Shown: one piece after another, positions 11,028-23,705 of the stretch
How the letters are laid out: each line of letters starts with the position of its first letter
Numbering within the stretch: the stretch's first letter is position 1
Assembly (NCBI GenBank): GCA_021234155.1
Contig: JAJEKV010000056.1
Span: forward strand, 7,801,663-7,865,662
Direction of reading: 5' to 3'
DNA from: Isoetes taiwanensis
Taxonomy: Eukaryota; Streptophyta; Lycopodiopsida; Isoetales; Isoetaceae
DNA: 64,000 bases
Position numbers and translations under genes: made by a program
The notes under the pieces: generated by a model
The model's database searches: none
What the model saw: only the letters and a program-made list of their open reading frames with translations
What the model was told of the DNA's origin: nothing

Positions 11028-11147
11028 AACAGCTCTATTGCTAAACAATTGGCACAAAGAGTTGTACAGAGATGGAGAAGTGATCCAAGCTTTGCAATTT
11101 TGTTTAGCAATGTCTACAATGCTCTTTGCAAAAGCCATGGGATTCAG
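11028..11147 (+). other. Isolated exon-like block, unidentified
   Basis: Exactly 40 codons bounded by CTTCAG on the left and CAG|GTAATA on the right. It reads IAKQLAQRVVQRWRSDPSFA, then LFSNVYNALCKSHGIQ, clearly protein-like. I do not recognise the family and found no partner exons nearby; it may be part of an exploded gene or a captured exon. Confidence 0.4.
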
Positions 11148-11727
11148 GTAATATGGGAGACTTTTGGGTAAACTTTGTAAACATTCATACTTCATTCATA
11201 ATACTCTACAGATATGGAATATTGGCTGTGCACATCAGTTCAAACTTGTTAAGGTGCTCTGAAAATCACAGGAATGTTCTAGCACAACTTTATACAATAC
11301 AAGGCTCACTCTAGATGGCATTGTACAAGAAATTAAATTATGGACTTTCCTTCACAAGAGATTCAATGTTGACAAAAAATGATGTGAAACAAGAATGTAA
11401 AAAAGAGCTATGCTAAACCAGAATGATACCAAATAAGTGCATTTCATGCAACTAAATGCAAACGACCCTAGACTAAAAAAACAAGAGTTATATAATATAA
11501 TGGCTAAAAATAACTTTAATAAGATTAAAACAATGTGCGAAAGTAAAAATACAATCTTGAAAACAACACCTCAATTTAAATATTTGGTGAAACAAATACT
11601 TTCAATTTATGAACATTAAAACCAAATTTTTTAACTACGTCTTTTATTGAAAAAACAACACCTGAAAATATTTGTTTTTTTAGAAACCACATGTGGATTT
11701 TATGTAAAACAATACTAAACAAGGTGC

Positions 11728-11855
11728 TGCGCACGGAGGGTTGCCCTCCGTGACCCGAGAGTGAAATGGCTTAAATCACACTTCAAAGTCATGTTTTCGA
11801 GCATATACTGACATATACTTGGAATATGCCACAAACCCACATGGATGAGGGTAAA
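11728..11855 (+). repeat. Degenerate third copy of the 245-bp hairpin repeat (3' part)
   Basis: Contains GGAGGGTTGCCCTCC and CATATACTGACATATACTTGG, matching the distal part of the 12,450 and 18,222 copies at lower identity. Confidence 0.4.
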
Positions 11856-11931
11856 TATAATATAGCTGGCATAGGATCTGTAAGACCACAAGGAAAGCTA
11901 TACCTCAAAGCCAATCAACTCTCAGTCTCCA

Positions 11932-11962
11932 GGATGGATGGATGGATGGATGGATGGATGGA
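11932..11962. repeat. (ATGG)n microsatellite
   Basis: Seven to eight perfect GGAT/ATGG units. Confidence 0.9.
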
Positions 11963-12153
11963 GCTAAAAAAAGGTAGCAGTTAAAAGAGCAGCCAAGCCA
12001 GTTGAAACTTTTGGCATAAGATGAATTTTAAACTTTTTGTGGCATGCGATGTACTTCTTGTTTTCCTGGCAGTGCCATCCTACACAAGAAAGCCTAATCA
12101 AGAACCAGGTCAGCTAATGAGGAACCAGGCCATAGTTTAGACATAGGACTGAC

Positions 12154-12374
12154 CTGATTGCAATGCGAAGAACATGACATCTTCAAATAAGGTTCTTAAA
12201 GGAATTGTGTGGCAGCTGAATTTCTTGAGAACCTCCATAGCCAAGGGGATTGCCTCATTGATACTAAGAGTATATAAGATGATGCATCCACTGGATAATG
12301 CAAGAAAGAAGCTGTCGCTGAGGGTAGCTGCAATAATCCAATCACCTCTAACAAGCAAAACTATGCCGTGCATC
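12154..12374 (-). other. Exon-like block, unidentified minus-strand gene
   Basis: An open minus-strand stretch ending at a good donor (CAATCAG|GTCAGT). It reads VRGDWIIAATLSDSFFLALS, then SINEAIPLAMEVLKKFSC and LFEDVMFFALQSG, which looks like real protein. A second frame just upstream (GPFVDELVIPDARHSFAC) would join after one frameshift, suggesting decay. Together with blocks at 13.1 and 15.8-16.5 kb it may be one multi-exon gene; the family is not recognised. Confidence 0.4.
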
Positions 12375-12449
12375 TGGTATAACTAATTCATCTACAAATG
12401 GACCAAGAGCCAATTCCCAAATGTTTGCAAAGCTATTCTTTCATGGCCG

Positions 12450-12694
12450 ATCCTGAGGGTCCAGACCCTATGCTGCTATAGAGCGAATCCTACATTATTT
12501 CGCTGCATTTCCATCAGATTGGGGCTTCGATTTGCCGACATAGCCACGCCTGTGGGGCTGGATGACCGAGCATTTACAGGCAGCAGCCAGTTTTTAGCAG
12601 TCATCAGCATATGCTAGGTATATGCCAACATATACCTGAATATGCCCATATACCCACATAAACGAGGGTTGCCCCCCTAGGGGCAACCCAAAAA
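12450..12694 (+). repeat. 245-bp dispersed repeat with hairpins, copy 1
   Basis: Begins TCCTGAGGGTCCAGACCCT, with GGGTC/GACCC foldback, and ends with a 10-bp stem GGGTTGCCCC / GGGGCAACCC around a 4-nt loop, then CCAAAAA-type sequence. It is about 95% identical by eye to 18,222-18,470 in the same orientation. No coding capacity. A small non-autonomous mobile element is likely; class unknown. Confidence 0.8.
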
Positions 12695-13059
12695 TATGAA
12701 CTCTATCTTTGCTAATCACTAAATGCTACAACTACCACAAACTCTAATTTAATATGTCTTTGTGTATAAGCAAAACTTCACAGATATAGGGTTTGAAGCC
12801 CTGAAAAAATGCATGCTTTGCAACTTAAAACATGTTAATGTAAGCCTCCGAATAATTTAAAGTGAGGATCACCCATGCACGTGTAGACAAAAGCAAAATT
12901 CAAGCATTGATGAAATTTCCGAAGTGACAATGTTTTAACATTATGAAAGGACTGCCATCGTATTTTCAATTCCCTGACCATGGGTCCTAGAAGTTCTTAC
13001 GTAGCACAGAAAAGGATTGAGGTTCATCATCCAATTATGTGAAACCATTCAATTTTCAT

Positions 13060-13114
13060 GTAAGCATGCCATGAAACCTGCAATTTCATGAAAACATGCC
13101 ATGAAACCTGCAAT
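13060..13114. repeat. Short tandem duplication (about 30 bp, two copies)
   Basis: CATGCCATGAAACCTGCAATT occurs twice, 30 bp apart, next to the WD40-like exon. Confidence 0.8.
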
Positions 13115-13240
13115 TAGGTCGAAACAAAGAAAGCCTTGCATTACATCCAGAAAATACTAAGTCCCCATGCACCGCAAGAGCATAAACTTGTCCCTTAGGT
13201 CCATCACACCTTGTTGTGCAGAAGCTGTCATATTCCATGC
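13108..13240 (-). other. Possible WD40-repeat exon
   Basis: Follows an acceptor (TATACAG) on the minus strand and reads MEYDSFCTTRCDGPKGQVYA, then LAVHGDLVFSGCNARLSLFR. The GQVYALAV-GDLVFSG phrase is the beta-strand pattern of a WD40 blade, as in plant CCCH zinc-finger WD40 proteins. Only one blade is visible, so the match is tentative. Confidence 0.4.
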
Positions 13241-13449
13241 CTGTATATTAGAAAACATTAGAACAACTTTCAAGGACATAACAACTATCTACATAAGGAA
13301 AGGTTTAACTCCATTTTCAAATCACCATCATTGCAAAAGGGTAGCGGTAAAACATAAATTCCTAGCCATTAGTTCTTATCGCATTGTAAATGCATTGAAT
13401 GGCGCTTCTGTTAATCAAGAAATCTCAAAGAATTTAGCCAATCAATGAC

Positions 13450-15839
13450 ACTGCCACATATCATAATTATACAGAAAGCTCTAGAATTGCAAGCCACAAT
13501 CCAAGCTCTTGTTTGAAGAGCAAAACAACATAAAATAATAACGAATTTTCAGACTGAACTAACCCACGTAAGAATTGTTCATATTCTTACATACCATGTG
13601 CCAACTGCCATTAAATATTTGCTTTTGCACGACTGCCAATTATTGGACACATGTTAAAAGTAAATGCGTGTTAAAACACATACTGTTGGGACATATGTTG
13701 AACATTAATTCCACGATAATGTATTGGGCAACTTTGGTTAGATAGTTTGCACACATCTTGGACAATCTTGTCATCGGAATGTTTCTAGACAAACGTTAGT
13801 AAATAATGCGTGAGGGAGTCAATATTATTGTCCATCCATGTACTTCATTAACACATTACAGGAGCTTCTATTCTATTCTATTCCTTTAAATAACAGAGTT
13901 CAGGGCGCATAGAACATAAAATCACCAAGCTGTAAACTCAGGTTACCGAAGATGCATTCTATATCTTATTGATCCACTGCAAGTAGTAATCTTGGAGATT
14001 GTTAGGACCTATAATTTACTCTAAAAGTAGCTACAACCATTTTTTCTTGCTGCACTAAAATAACAACGGAAACAAGAAACAACAGAAACAAGAAACAAGA
14101 AACAACGGACGAACTTTACCGTACAATTCCAAAGCTGACTGCACACTTGTTGCTGTTACAGAACATACACGGGCTCAAAACATGTACATGCATTAAGTTA
14201 TCACCTGATGATCCAGTTGGCTGCCTTTCTGTCTTTCCAAAGCATGATAAAAAAAAAGTTGAAATTGCAAATAGGAAATAGACATGCAAACAGGACATAG
14301 ACAGATTGGAAGTTGATAACTAGAAAAGTAGAGGTAGGCTGTTAAGACTTTTGTGCTGCATAAGAAGGTTGCCAAGGAGATCTAAAAGAAGAATTTCTAC
14401 TCTATGATGGATATAGATACCGGCACGCATGACTAGGTTATGTAAACAAACCATTATGTGGAGATCGAAGGCTTATCATTCAAAGCCTCTTTAATCCATT
14501 TCGGGGCAGCCAGAAAACCATCCTTATTGTAGGCCAAAGTAACAAACTAATGACAGAGTTAAGATCTTGAAGGCATAAGGTACTCCCTTGTGTTCTATAT
14601 ACTTAGGCACCAATGCCACCTATTTTCTCAAGTGCAAACCGCCAAATAAACAACAAAACATATTTTCAGTCCACTATTTGTTGCCATTTTCTCATTTATA
14701 AAATAGATTTCTTTATGTACCGAGCATTTACGTCAGAACTGAAGTGACTAGCCCCCATCCATGGACTACATAATTCTAGAAACGACAATGGCAATAGCAA
14801 ACCTGTAAGTATTTGATCTGATCAGTAACTTTTACATATTGAAAAATACTCAACACTTGATGTTATACAAACTGTAAAGGAAGAAATAACTAGCCAAAAT
14901 TTCCTCGCAAAACATCCATTGTTGAAAATGGAAGATATCTACCTACTATCAATACTTGTATCAAATGACAAAAAACAACGCGCCGGGCTTTTTGCAAAAA
15001 TATCGGCACCAAAATCTCCACAAAACCGCAAAAGTAAGAAACTCTGTTATTGATTTTGTTCTCGTGGTTTTAGGAAGCTGAGGTTTGGATCAACAATCTC
15101 GTGTATTGATAAAAAACTAGAGACAAAACACTATGAGATGGAATTGAAACAATGTACAGAGATAGTCATGTAGTCTATCCCCCGACACCGACAACCGATT
15201 TTGTAACTAGTGCTTCCCAAAGCCCATTCCATATCAACGGCCAAAGTTAACCCACAAGAATTATGGCTTGCAAAGGAGCTCTTGCAACACTCGGCTTCTA
15301 AGATGCATCGAATAATTTACCTTCCCAAAGCATCCCAAATTGCAAGCATGAAGTCAAAACAACGTTGAACGTAAACATGTCTACTAGAACCCGATCAACT
15401 CCCCTGAGGAAATGAAAAGCTTTTTGTCTTCCCCATGTTGGATATATCACCATAAGCACATGAAAAGAGTTTTCTAAAGTTCAATTTGACTAATAGAGGG
15501 AAACTCCAAGACCTGTTGTGGAATATGTGCCGTAATTCAACTTAAACCACCCCCTAGCACTTGGGCCTCCATAAAGTACATGTATTTAATTGCTAATGTA
15601 CTTACAATTAAAATCTCATGGAATTAAAATCTCATGGTTTCCGGGATAGAGAACAAGCAGACTTTTGTAGGGGTCCCATCCAATAAAGGGAAGCTCAGAT
15701 ACAAAGAACCATAAATTTCTTAGCCAATAATACAAACAAACCGCCAGACAGTACCAAAAGGAGCTTGACAAAATCTAACACCTACAAAATGCAATTGATT
15801 AATTTAGCAAATGATTGAGTGTAAGTCCAACTGTGATGC
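13450..15839. other. No gene seen
   Basis: AT-rich, intron-like sequence between exon-like blocks on the minus strand. A (TTCTA)n-type tract is at about 13,868-13,883. Confidence 0.4.
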
Positions 15840-15972
15840 AAGCATGGAAAATGCAATCATCCTTTATGAAAAACCATTGTCCCTCAAATAAAAAATACCG
15901 TTGTCCATGTCCTGTTTTCAATATGCACGTAATCTCAGAGCGGCCTTGGGCTTCAAGAGGTATGATAAAGGC
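15840..15972 (-). other. Exon-like block, unidentified
   Basis: Starts after TATTTTGCAG and reads AFIIPLEAQGRSEITCIL, then GHGQRYFLFEGQWFFIKDDC. Protein-like in composition, but the downstream donor is weak and I know no family for it. It lies between the blocks at 13.1 and 16.3 kb on the same strand. Confidence 0.35.
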
Positions 15973-16276
15973 CTGCAAAATATATATTAAGTTGAGTTGC
16001 ATTTTGCAGTATTCTTATTATTAATGATTAAAACGGTTGCTACATAGAGACTACATTCAGTGGTAAAAAGTAAGGCATGATGAAAAAAATGATGAACAAT
16101 TAAGCCAAAGAATGTCTACCTCAAGACGATAAAAACGGGATTTCTAAATGCTGATCAGAGCAACAGCTAACTTCAAACCCAAAACTATGATTTAAAGTGT
16201 GTTTATCTATCTGTGACATGAATTGGCAAGCTTAAGTTGCATTTCTACAATTGATGTAATAAGGGATAAGTCTTAC

Positions 16277-16489
16277 CACAACAGGCATTTGGCAAGCCTT
16301 GGGCCAGGACCGAATCCCATTTTTCTGTAATTCTCCATGGTGCTGCCATTGAATCTTTGGTAATCTCCTCCATTCTAAATCCGTCTTCATAATTTAAGAT
16401 TGTAAGATGATCTTGGGCAACTCTTTTAGAAGCTGGTCCATTATGGTGCCTACGGATTTTCAATCTAACATGAAAATGATCTTGAAAAG
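16277..16489 (-). other. Exon-like block, unidentified
   Basis: Bounded by TTTGGTAG and a TGTG|GTAAGA donor. It reads FHVRLKIRRHHNGPASKRVA, then NYEDGFRMEEITKDSM and PWRITEKWDSVLAQGLPNAC. Charged and protein-like; no recognised domain. It could be the most upstream visible exon of a minus-strand gene covering 12.1-16.5 kb. Confidence 0.35.
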
Positions 16490-18221
16490 CTACCAAACAA
16501 ACAGATGTTTTCATAAAAACAAATAGTTCGACGCATGAAGCTTACCGCGATCTTTTAGAACAAAAATCACCATCTTAATGGCAGACCAGATCATATGTTG
16601 TCCATATTTAAACAATCTGTGTTAGATATAAGCAAAAAGAAAAAAATTAGTGATATGGAAAAGAGACCTCAGCTAGCAAAATCAGAGAATGGTGGAAAAT
16701 ACCTTCATGTCCCTTCACCGGACAAACAAAATTTGAATGCAGAAAATGCCATTGACCAAGAACTCTGATCGAGGATACGAGACCGATTCAAAGAAACGCA
16801 GTCATGAAGCATAGGCTAGAAAAATGAACAATGGCTAAAGATGCATCAATTTTGTAGCGGAAATGCAGCCTGAGCTAGGCCCTCACTAGTGATGGTTGGA
16901 TTAAGTCTGTAGAAGAAGAGAAAGCTAGGACAGAGCAGACTAAATAAAATTAAGGAGCAAAATTGAGGTGTCATGGCTAGCATTACAATTCTGAGCTTAA
17001 GTGCGCAGCCAATGAACAGCCTCCCCTACATCTAGATTTTATTTCTAGCTGTTATAGAACATAACATTTATTTGCGTAATAATAACGTTACATGTTTGTG
17101 GCTAACTTATCATGCCATATGGTGATGCTCGTCCTCACAATATCCGCAGCCACGCTTTTAAACCCCAGATAAATAAGAACATGGAGGGATTCTTTTGTAA
17201 GAATACAACAAGCTTTTAAAATACAAAAGAGTCGCAAATATGCTTCAAAGGGGTTGGAGAAATAGAGCAGATTGCAGATTAAGGCATGTCCAGATATAAC
17301 TCTAGCTTAATTTGCCGCTTGAAGATCTTGGATAATAAACAATTGAACTGAAACAACACATAAACCCAACATCATCCCGAATCAGAATGCATGGCGATCG
17401 CCTACATCATTACTTGCATAGAACTCAGAATCAGTAAAGTAAATTGTCAATTGGTTATTTTAAAAATCTTAAATACAAAGATAAAACTCTTGGCCCATGG
17501 TTAAAGAAACCGGCGGATAGAAGCAGGGATCATAGAAGCACATCCGCCGATGCCCAGCCCAATAATGGCAACGAAGACAAATACATCAGCAAAGTAAAAC
17601 ATTTACACGAACTCGCTTGCTTACCGACTAGAAATGCAACACCCTTCTCAACTGGCCGCAATTACATAGTAAAATATTTACATAAAACATCATAAATAAC
17701 CCGAAACAAGGTAGGGGCTCACGACAACCATGGGAAACGGTTTGGCACCCGCAGCTATTACGGAAGCGCATCCAAATATTCTTCATTTTTTACTCTAGCA
17801 AAAGGTAACGTTGTTTCACAAAAGCAACAGAGGTTTATTTCTTCATTCACGCAGGTAATCTGTGAACCATCCTGGAGACAACCTTTGTCTCACCATTGAA
17901 CCGAGCGCCATTTTCAAGCTATCTTAACTTGTGCAAGGGTAGCAGCTAATAGAGCATCTCAGATTTCCCCTGATCCCCAAATTTTTGCCGCCATCTTACA
18001 TTGGCCTAGCAATCGCTAGAAGGCAAAATCTGCACATCATTCTCATGAAATGCCATCTTCTTGATCTCCTTTTTGGCACAGCGCAATCTCCACATCAAAT
18101 CTACCCTATTTGTCACGCTTCATATCTTTGAAGCCACAAGACAACAGTCAAGCTCTTCCCTGCATCATTGTCTGCAAACCCACAGCATCATCTAGCGGAA
18201 CTCAGCCCGCTAGAACTCATC
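16490..18221. other. No gene seen
   Basis: AT-rich with short open frames only. No motif or splice structure I can support. Confidence 0.45.
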
Positions 18222-18470
18222 ATCCTGAGGGTCCAGACCCTATGCTGCTATGGAGCGAATCCTACATTATTTCGCTGCATTTCCATCAGATTGGAGCTTC
18301 GATTTGCCGACATAGCCAGGCCTGTGGGGCTGGATGACCGAGCATTTACAGGCAGCAGCTAGTTTTTAGCAGTCATCAGCATATGCTAGGTATATGTCGG
18401 CATATACCTGAATATACCCACATACCCACATAAACAAGGGTTTGCCCCCCTAGTAGGGGCAACCCAAAAA
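18222..18470 (+). repeat. 245-bp dispersed repeat with hairpins, copy 2
   Basis: Same start, hairpins and internal order as 12,450-12,694. The terminal stem is GGGTTTGCCCC / GGGGCAACCC with a slightly longer loop. The sequences on both sides differ from copy 1, which fixes the element limits to about TCCTGAGGG and AACCCAAAAA. Confidence 0.8.
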
Positions 18471-19009
18471 CAATAACTAGTTTTAGAAACCAAAGTTTTC
18501 TTGTTAAAACCACATATTATTTTTTGAGGAAACCAACACCTGGAAACAACATAGTTAATAAAGAAAATCAGAAAACTACGTGTAGTTTCTAGCAAAGTCG
18601 GACAAAATTCTTTATGTAGTTTTTTAGTGTTGTTTTTTTTGCAAAACAACAATTAAAAACAACATATGGACCTTTTAAGTTTTATTAAAAATGACATGTT
18701 ACTTTTTAGGAAAGCAACAGTTGAAAATTACAGTTTATTTAAAAAAACAATATGTAGAAACACATGTTAATTCCTACGTGTCGATAATTTTGACAAAATT
18801 CTACGTGTAGATTTTTTTGCATAAAAAAATTACACATATAAAAATTTGGCTAAAAACTACACATAATTTCTCGCAAAGTCGGACAAAAATCACCACGTGG
18901 TTTTTTGAAGTTATTTTTTGACAAAAAACACACTGAAAAACAACATGTAAATCCAGTATTGGGGTGGTTGTGTTAGTGTCATTTGTTATGTCAAATTTTG
19001 GCCTAAAAT

Positions 19010-19520
19010 GGCAACTTTAATATTTTTTATAACTGACGCTATGGGTGAGGCAACCCGGTGACACAAATGTGGCAATGAGAATGTCATAAATAATGTCAGC
19101 ATATTTGTCACTTATAACGTCAATGGCAATGTCACCTTTGGTGTCAAATATAGTGTTATAACTTTTGTCACCTACAATGCCACCTTTAATGTCAAATACA
19201 GTGTCAGAACTTTTGTCACCCATACATCAAACATAGTGTCACCTATAAAGCCAACTATAACATTATGCATAATGCCACTATTAACATCATTGGTGAGGTC
19301 GCCTATAGAGTCACATGTACCACCATCTATAGTTCCACTTATAACTTCACATATAAGGTCGCTAATAACACCACTCATAATGCTAATATTTTTGTCATAG
19401 ATTATGCCACACATATTGTCACCTCTAAGAGCAAATTTAAGGACACTTATAGCATCATAAATAATGACATCTACTTCCTCAATACCAATGTCACTTATGT
19501 TGCCAATATCAATTATCATG
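19010..19520. repeat. Degenerate tandem array of AATGTCACC-type units
   Basis: About 500 bp in which GTCA or GCCA recurs roughly every 15-18 bp with intervening TATAA/TTTT (for example AATGTCACCTTTGGTGTCAA). The 3n-like spacing keeps frames open on both strands; these are not genes. Confidence 0.8.
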
Positions 19521-20329
19521 TCTGATACGAATACAACAATATCTCACTATAAGTCAGTCCCCAATTCTCTATAATACTGCAAAAGAATCAAAGATTAGTA
19601 GAAAATGCAGTAGCTCACTGCCCAACCGGGTCATCCAATGTCAAATGCTGGCAAAGTTATCAGCAAAGCTATGAGACAGTGGCAAAGTCTAGATCTCAGA
19701 TCTTAATCTAAGATTGGATTTATGAAGGCAGAAACTGGTTATCGGATATGAAGCAGGCCAATCTTTATGAGCAAAGGAGGTTGCTGGGGCTTTGTGAATC
19801 GGGTCTGATACTCATTGAAGCTATCTGGCTTCTTTTATAACAACTCAAACTTCTTAGAAAAGGTAATGGAAGTCGTAAGCCTTTTTGCTTTCTAAAAGGT
19901 AAAGTTATTTTTTAAAATATCTCAATGGCCTATGTCGCTTATTTTGAACGTTGCTTTTAAATTTAAATGTTAACTTGGCCCCACAAATCACTATTTACGG
20001 TCCATCTTCTCCTATACACGGTCCACAAATACCCAAAAGGTCTTTCCCTTTTTCACTAATGTCGCTACCTCGAAAGGTGAACCCTTGTCTTCTATTAATA
20101 GCCAACATTATTAACATGGCCTTGTCATAATATTGTTAAACCATAGTTAAGGTTGCTCTTTGCCATTCTATTGCCTAACTTTGCCAATAACTTGCCAGAT
20201 TTATGCATTTACGCTGGTCCACCGAGACCACCATCCATGACCACACCCCCTAGCTACCATATTCGTATCAATTCCTCCCTTTCTGGAAGGCATCTGACCT
20301 CAGTTGTACTCGGTAACTAGAAATTGAGC

Positions 20330-20640
20330 ACCAACTCCATTGTGTAGATGAGTACCAACCCCGTTTTTAATTTCGGTATGAGCAACAACCCATCCCATTT
20401 ATTTGGATATGAGCAACAACCCATTTCTTTTATTTGGATATGAGCAACAACCCATTCCTTTTACTTGGACATGAGCAACAACCCATTCCATTCACTTGGA
20501 CAAGAACAACAACTCTTTCCATTTACTTGGACATGAGCAACAACTCTTTCCATTGGACAAGAGCACCAACTGTTAATTCCAATCACTTGAACAAGAGCAT
20601 CAACTCTTTTTAAAGCAAGAATCACGATCTCATAAATAGC
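20330..20640. repeat. Minisatellite, about 30-bp unit
   Basis: Six to nine units around GAGCAACAACCCATTCC plus TTTTATTTGGATAT, decaying toward the right. Confidence 0.85.
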
Positions 20641-20867
20641 ACCAACCATTTAAGACGATCATAGTCATTGGCTAAGGTTTAAGTCTGTATACAACTTTTT
20701 TTTAAAAAAATTGTACTACTGCTCAAAATTTTGGACTCCAATCTAGAATTTCCTCTGTCATCCATTGAATGTTAAATACTTATGGCACCAACCATAGTAC
20801 TGTACAAATGTTAATGGCATGAGCAATCACAACATAATCAAATATATAAAGTTATCTTGAGGAACCA

Positions 20868-21146
20868 CTATTTACCAGATATACTAGTTACGTGGTACCC
20901 AATCTGCAACTTGCTCCTCTCTTGCTCCATATGTGCAAGATGAGCCGCTTTCTTCTCAACCTTATTCTTTTCAGCTTCAAAAGTGCCTGCATCTACTTCC
21001 TCTATATGCACATTGTGCATTTGAGTTTTACCTTCAGTACCTTTTCTGGGCTGCGGAGGATATTCCACTTTTGCAGCAATCTTACTCTCGGGACAATACT
21101 TCTGGTAATGATTTCCACCACAACGATAACATTGTATCTCTCTGAG
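20868..21146 (-). pseudogene. Retrotransposon gag remnant with zinc knuckle
   Basis: The minus strand reads a CCHC-like knuckle CYRCGGNHYQKYC (21,131-21,093; spacing C-x2-C-x3-H-x4-C, one residue shorter than the usual gag knuckle), then a basic linker and a coiled-coil-like Glu/Lys tail (GTFEAEKNKVEKKAAHLA), ending in TAG at 20,868. Zinc knuckles bind RNA in LTR-retrotransposon gag proteins. No protease or polymerase follows, so it is an orphan piece. Confidence 0.6.
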
Positions 21147-21149
21147 CTA

Positions 21150-23515
21150 ATTACACTATCTAACTCCATTTCTTCCATTACAATATTACTCAGATATATT
21201 GTCCAAGCAAAATTGACAGATTCAACTGAAGAGGCTTGGGTATCAATCTTCAACGAACAAGCTGAGCAAATATTTGGTTGTACCGAGGATGAGATGTCCA
21301 TCATTTGAGTCACAGAAACATACCAGAAAGAGATTCGACAGCCAATATGAACTCCTCAAATATTCCATGTACTCGTCATTCAAACTGAGTAGATGAACAG
21401 ACAAAAACAGAAGATTGCGGTTCAAAAAATCAATCCTATCGATTGGTCAACTGAATGCAAGACTTTTTTAGACAAGATAGCCAATTTAAAATCGTGTTAG
21501 ATCTTTCATGAACATGTACCTCATCACAATTTCCTTAATACTAATTACTTTAGAGCTAGAATTATTCCACACACATTCATTTGGATTTCTTAATTACTTT
21601 TCTTTTCCTTTCTCCATCTCAAATACATATTATCGAAGCAAACTTGAACTTAAAAGTACAAAACACCGGCGGCAAGGCAAACGCCGTCACGCCAAGTTCT
21701 TGTATAAGATAATAGCATAAGCAAAATTGGAATCACACGTGATGGAAATTAGAATGGATGAAAAAGTGTTGGATTGTACAGATAATTGAAAGCCCAAATG
21801 CTAGAAAAGAGAGCATGTATAAGCAATTGAAATTCCAAATGCTTGAAAACCCAAATGCTAGAAAAAAGAGCCTCTGAAGAGAATTGGATATTCTCAAAGA
21901 TAAGATTTTGAGGCTTTAAATTCAGATAAATATGCAAATTCGAAATTGTTTAGGGTAGAATTGGCGCAGAAGAAATCGTTACACGAAATAGGTGCCTTAG
22001 GCCACTTTTCAGTTGACTTTTGGCCTGATGATTCGAACTTTCACGTTAGACTACGACTGGGCTTTAGAGACCAAGCCATTGTTAGTGGTATTCCCTAAGA
22101 GTGTGGGGATTCAGTTGCAAGAATTAGTGACTAAAGAAGCTAATGATGATACTGATAATTCTTGAGGTATGATATGCTCTTATACATAACTATTATATCA
22201 TATATTGCCTTCAAGATACAATAAGTTAGTTGCTATTCATTATGCTCTGCATTTTTCATCCTAACACAAGAGCTCTGACACATTACTACAACATATATAG
22301 TTGAATAGGTGCTAGATACACTTGCAGCACACAATATTTATAGCAGTCACTCGTCATGACCACGCAAGGTGATGGAAACCGTGGGAATCCATTTCGCGAC
22401 CATTGATGGATTGCAAGCAGCAAGGATCAAGGTGGACACCTCTTATTATGCATCTATTCAAATCATTGTAGGTCATGGAGCAATTAATGGATTCGATATT
22501 GTCAGCTCGAGCAGGCGATAACGCTCTATCGCTAGCAGGACGCCGAGACATTGCAAATGAATGCCTCGTGCATGCAAATGTATCCGGGTAAGGTTTGATA
22601 ATTCTACAGCCTATACCCATGAAATTATTGAGGGAACATATGAGTGTCATGTACATAATAATTTTGTATGTATGTACCATCAATAATTTTGGTGGTTGGT
22701 GGCCCACAAAATATTTTTGTATATATCAATAATGTTTGAGGATACTTAAGCTTGAGAAGTAGGTTATCATTGCACTAAATACTTTTGTATGCATGATTTT
22801 GTGGCAATCAATAATTTTAGTGGATACTTGAGCTTAAGATGTAGGAGAAATTACTACTGATTGAGCATATTAGCTTGGGTCAAAATTCTCTAAATTGCGT
22901 TATTCTCTCCAAATAATTAAATCCTGCTTTATTGCTAAACTAAAGTATTTCTATAAATAACAAATAGGCCAGAGAAAGCATATTGCAAGTCCATGTCTAG
23001 GTTCATAATAATAGTATATTTGGTAATGTAAATCCGGATACAAATTTCTTATTGTTAACTTCAGAAACTGCATTTGAACAGGAAAGATCTCACCATGATC
23101 ACTTTGTTAAATCTAGCAAAATATTTTGGTATTATCTAGGAGACTATGTGACATGCGTTCCCATAGTGCTTCAAACTGTTATCAAAAGGAGCAAGGGCTG
23201 CACCACATTGGACTGCATCTCCAAAGGTAAGCAATCTTGTCGAGTGCATGTTCTCACCATGCTAAGGAGAGGAGCAATAGCAAAAAGAGGAGCAAGAGCA
23301 GGGAGAGGATTCCTTAAATCGAGACCCAAATGTATCCATATCAAACACGCCAAAAATAGCAACCTCTACCAGACATACAAGCATTTCATCCACGGTTAAG
23401 CATACCAAACATATCAAAGGCATTCCTACCAAAAATAGCAACATGTACCAAAATATACCAACCCCTACATGACATTTCATCTATAGCTAGACATAGCAAC
23501 CACATATGATCAGCA
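21150..23515. other. No gene seen
   Basis: AT-rich, only short frames (up to about 117 codons) without motifs. Confidence 0.45.
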
Positions 23516-23517
23516 TT

Positions 23518-23705
23518 GTCACGTACTGGACGCACCGTAGTTGTACGATACGTATTTTACATATTATACTATGTAACGTTCTAGGGCTAAAGGTAACGTA
23601 CTGCATTTTTATTTTTTCGAAAAAAAATCAAAGGTATAGTACCTGTAACGTACTTAAAATACGTACAATACGTATTTAACATAACGTACCTAGGAGTTGT
23701 AACCA
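23518..23705. repeat. Fold-back repeat rich in TACGTA
   Basis: About ten ACGTA/TACGT motifs in 190 bp, arranged as two inverted arms (GTACGATACGTATTTTAC on the left, ACGTACAATACGTATTTAAC on the right). It could form a long imperfect stem, MITE-like. No coding potential. Confidence 0.5.

Noticed and set aside
12450-12694. Helitron assignment for the 245-bp repeat
   Set aside because: TC start and 3' hairpin fit, but there is no CTRR terminus shared by the two copies.
19017-19525. Open frames of 86-115 codons on both strands
   Set aside because: Produced by the repeat periodicity; repetitive residues only.
20330-20640. CRISPR-like array
   Set aside because: Units abut without unique spacers and decay gradually; a eukaryotic minisatellite.
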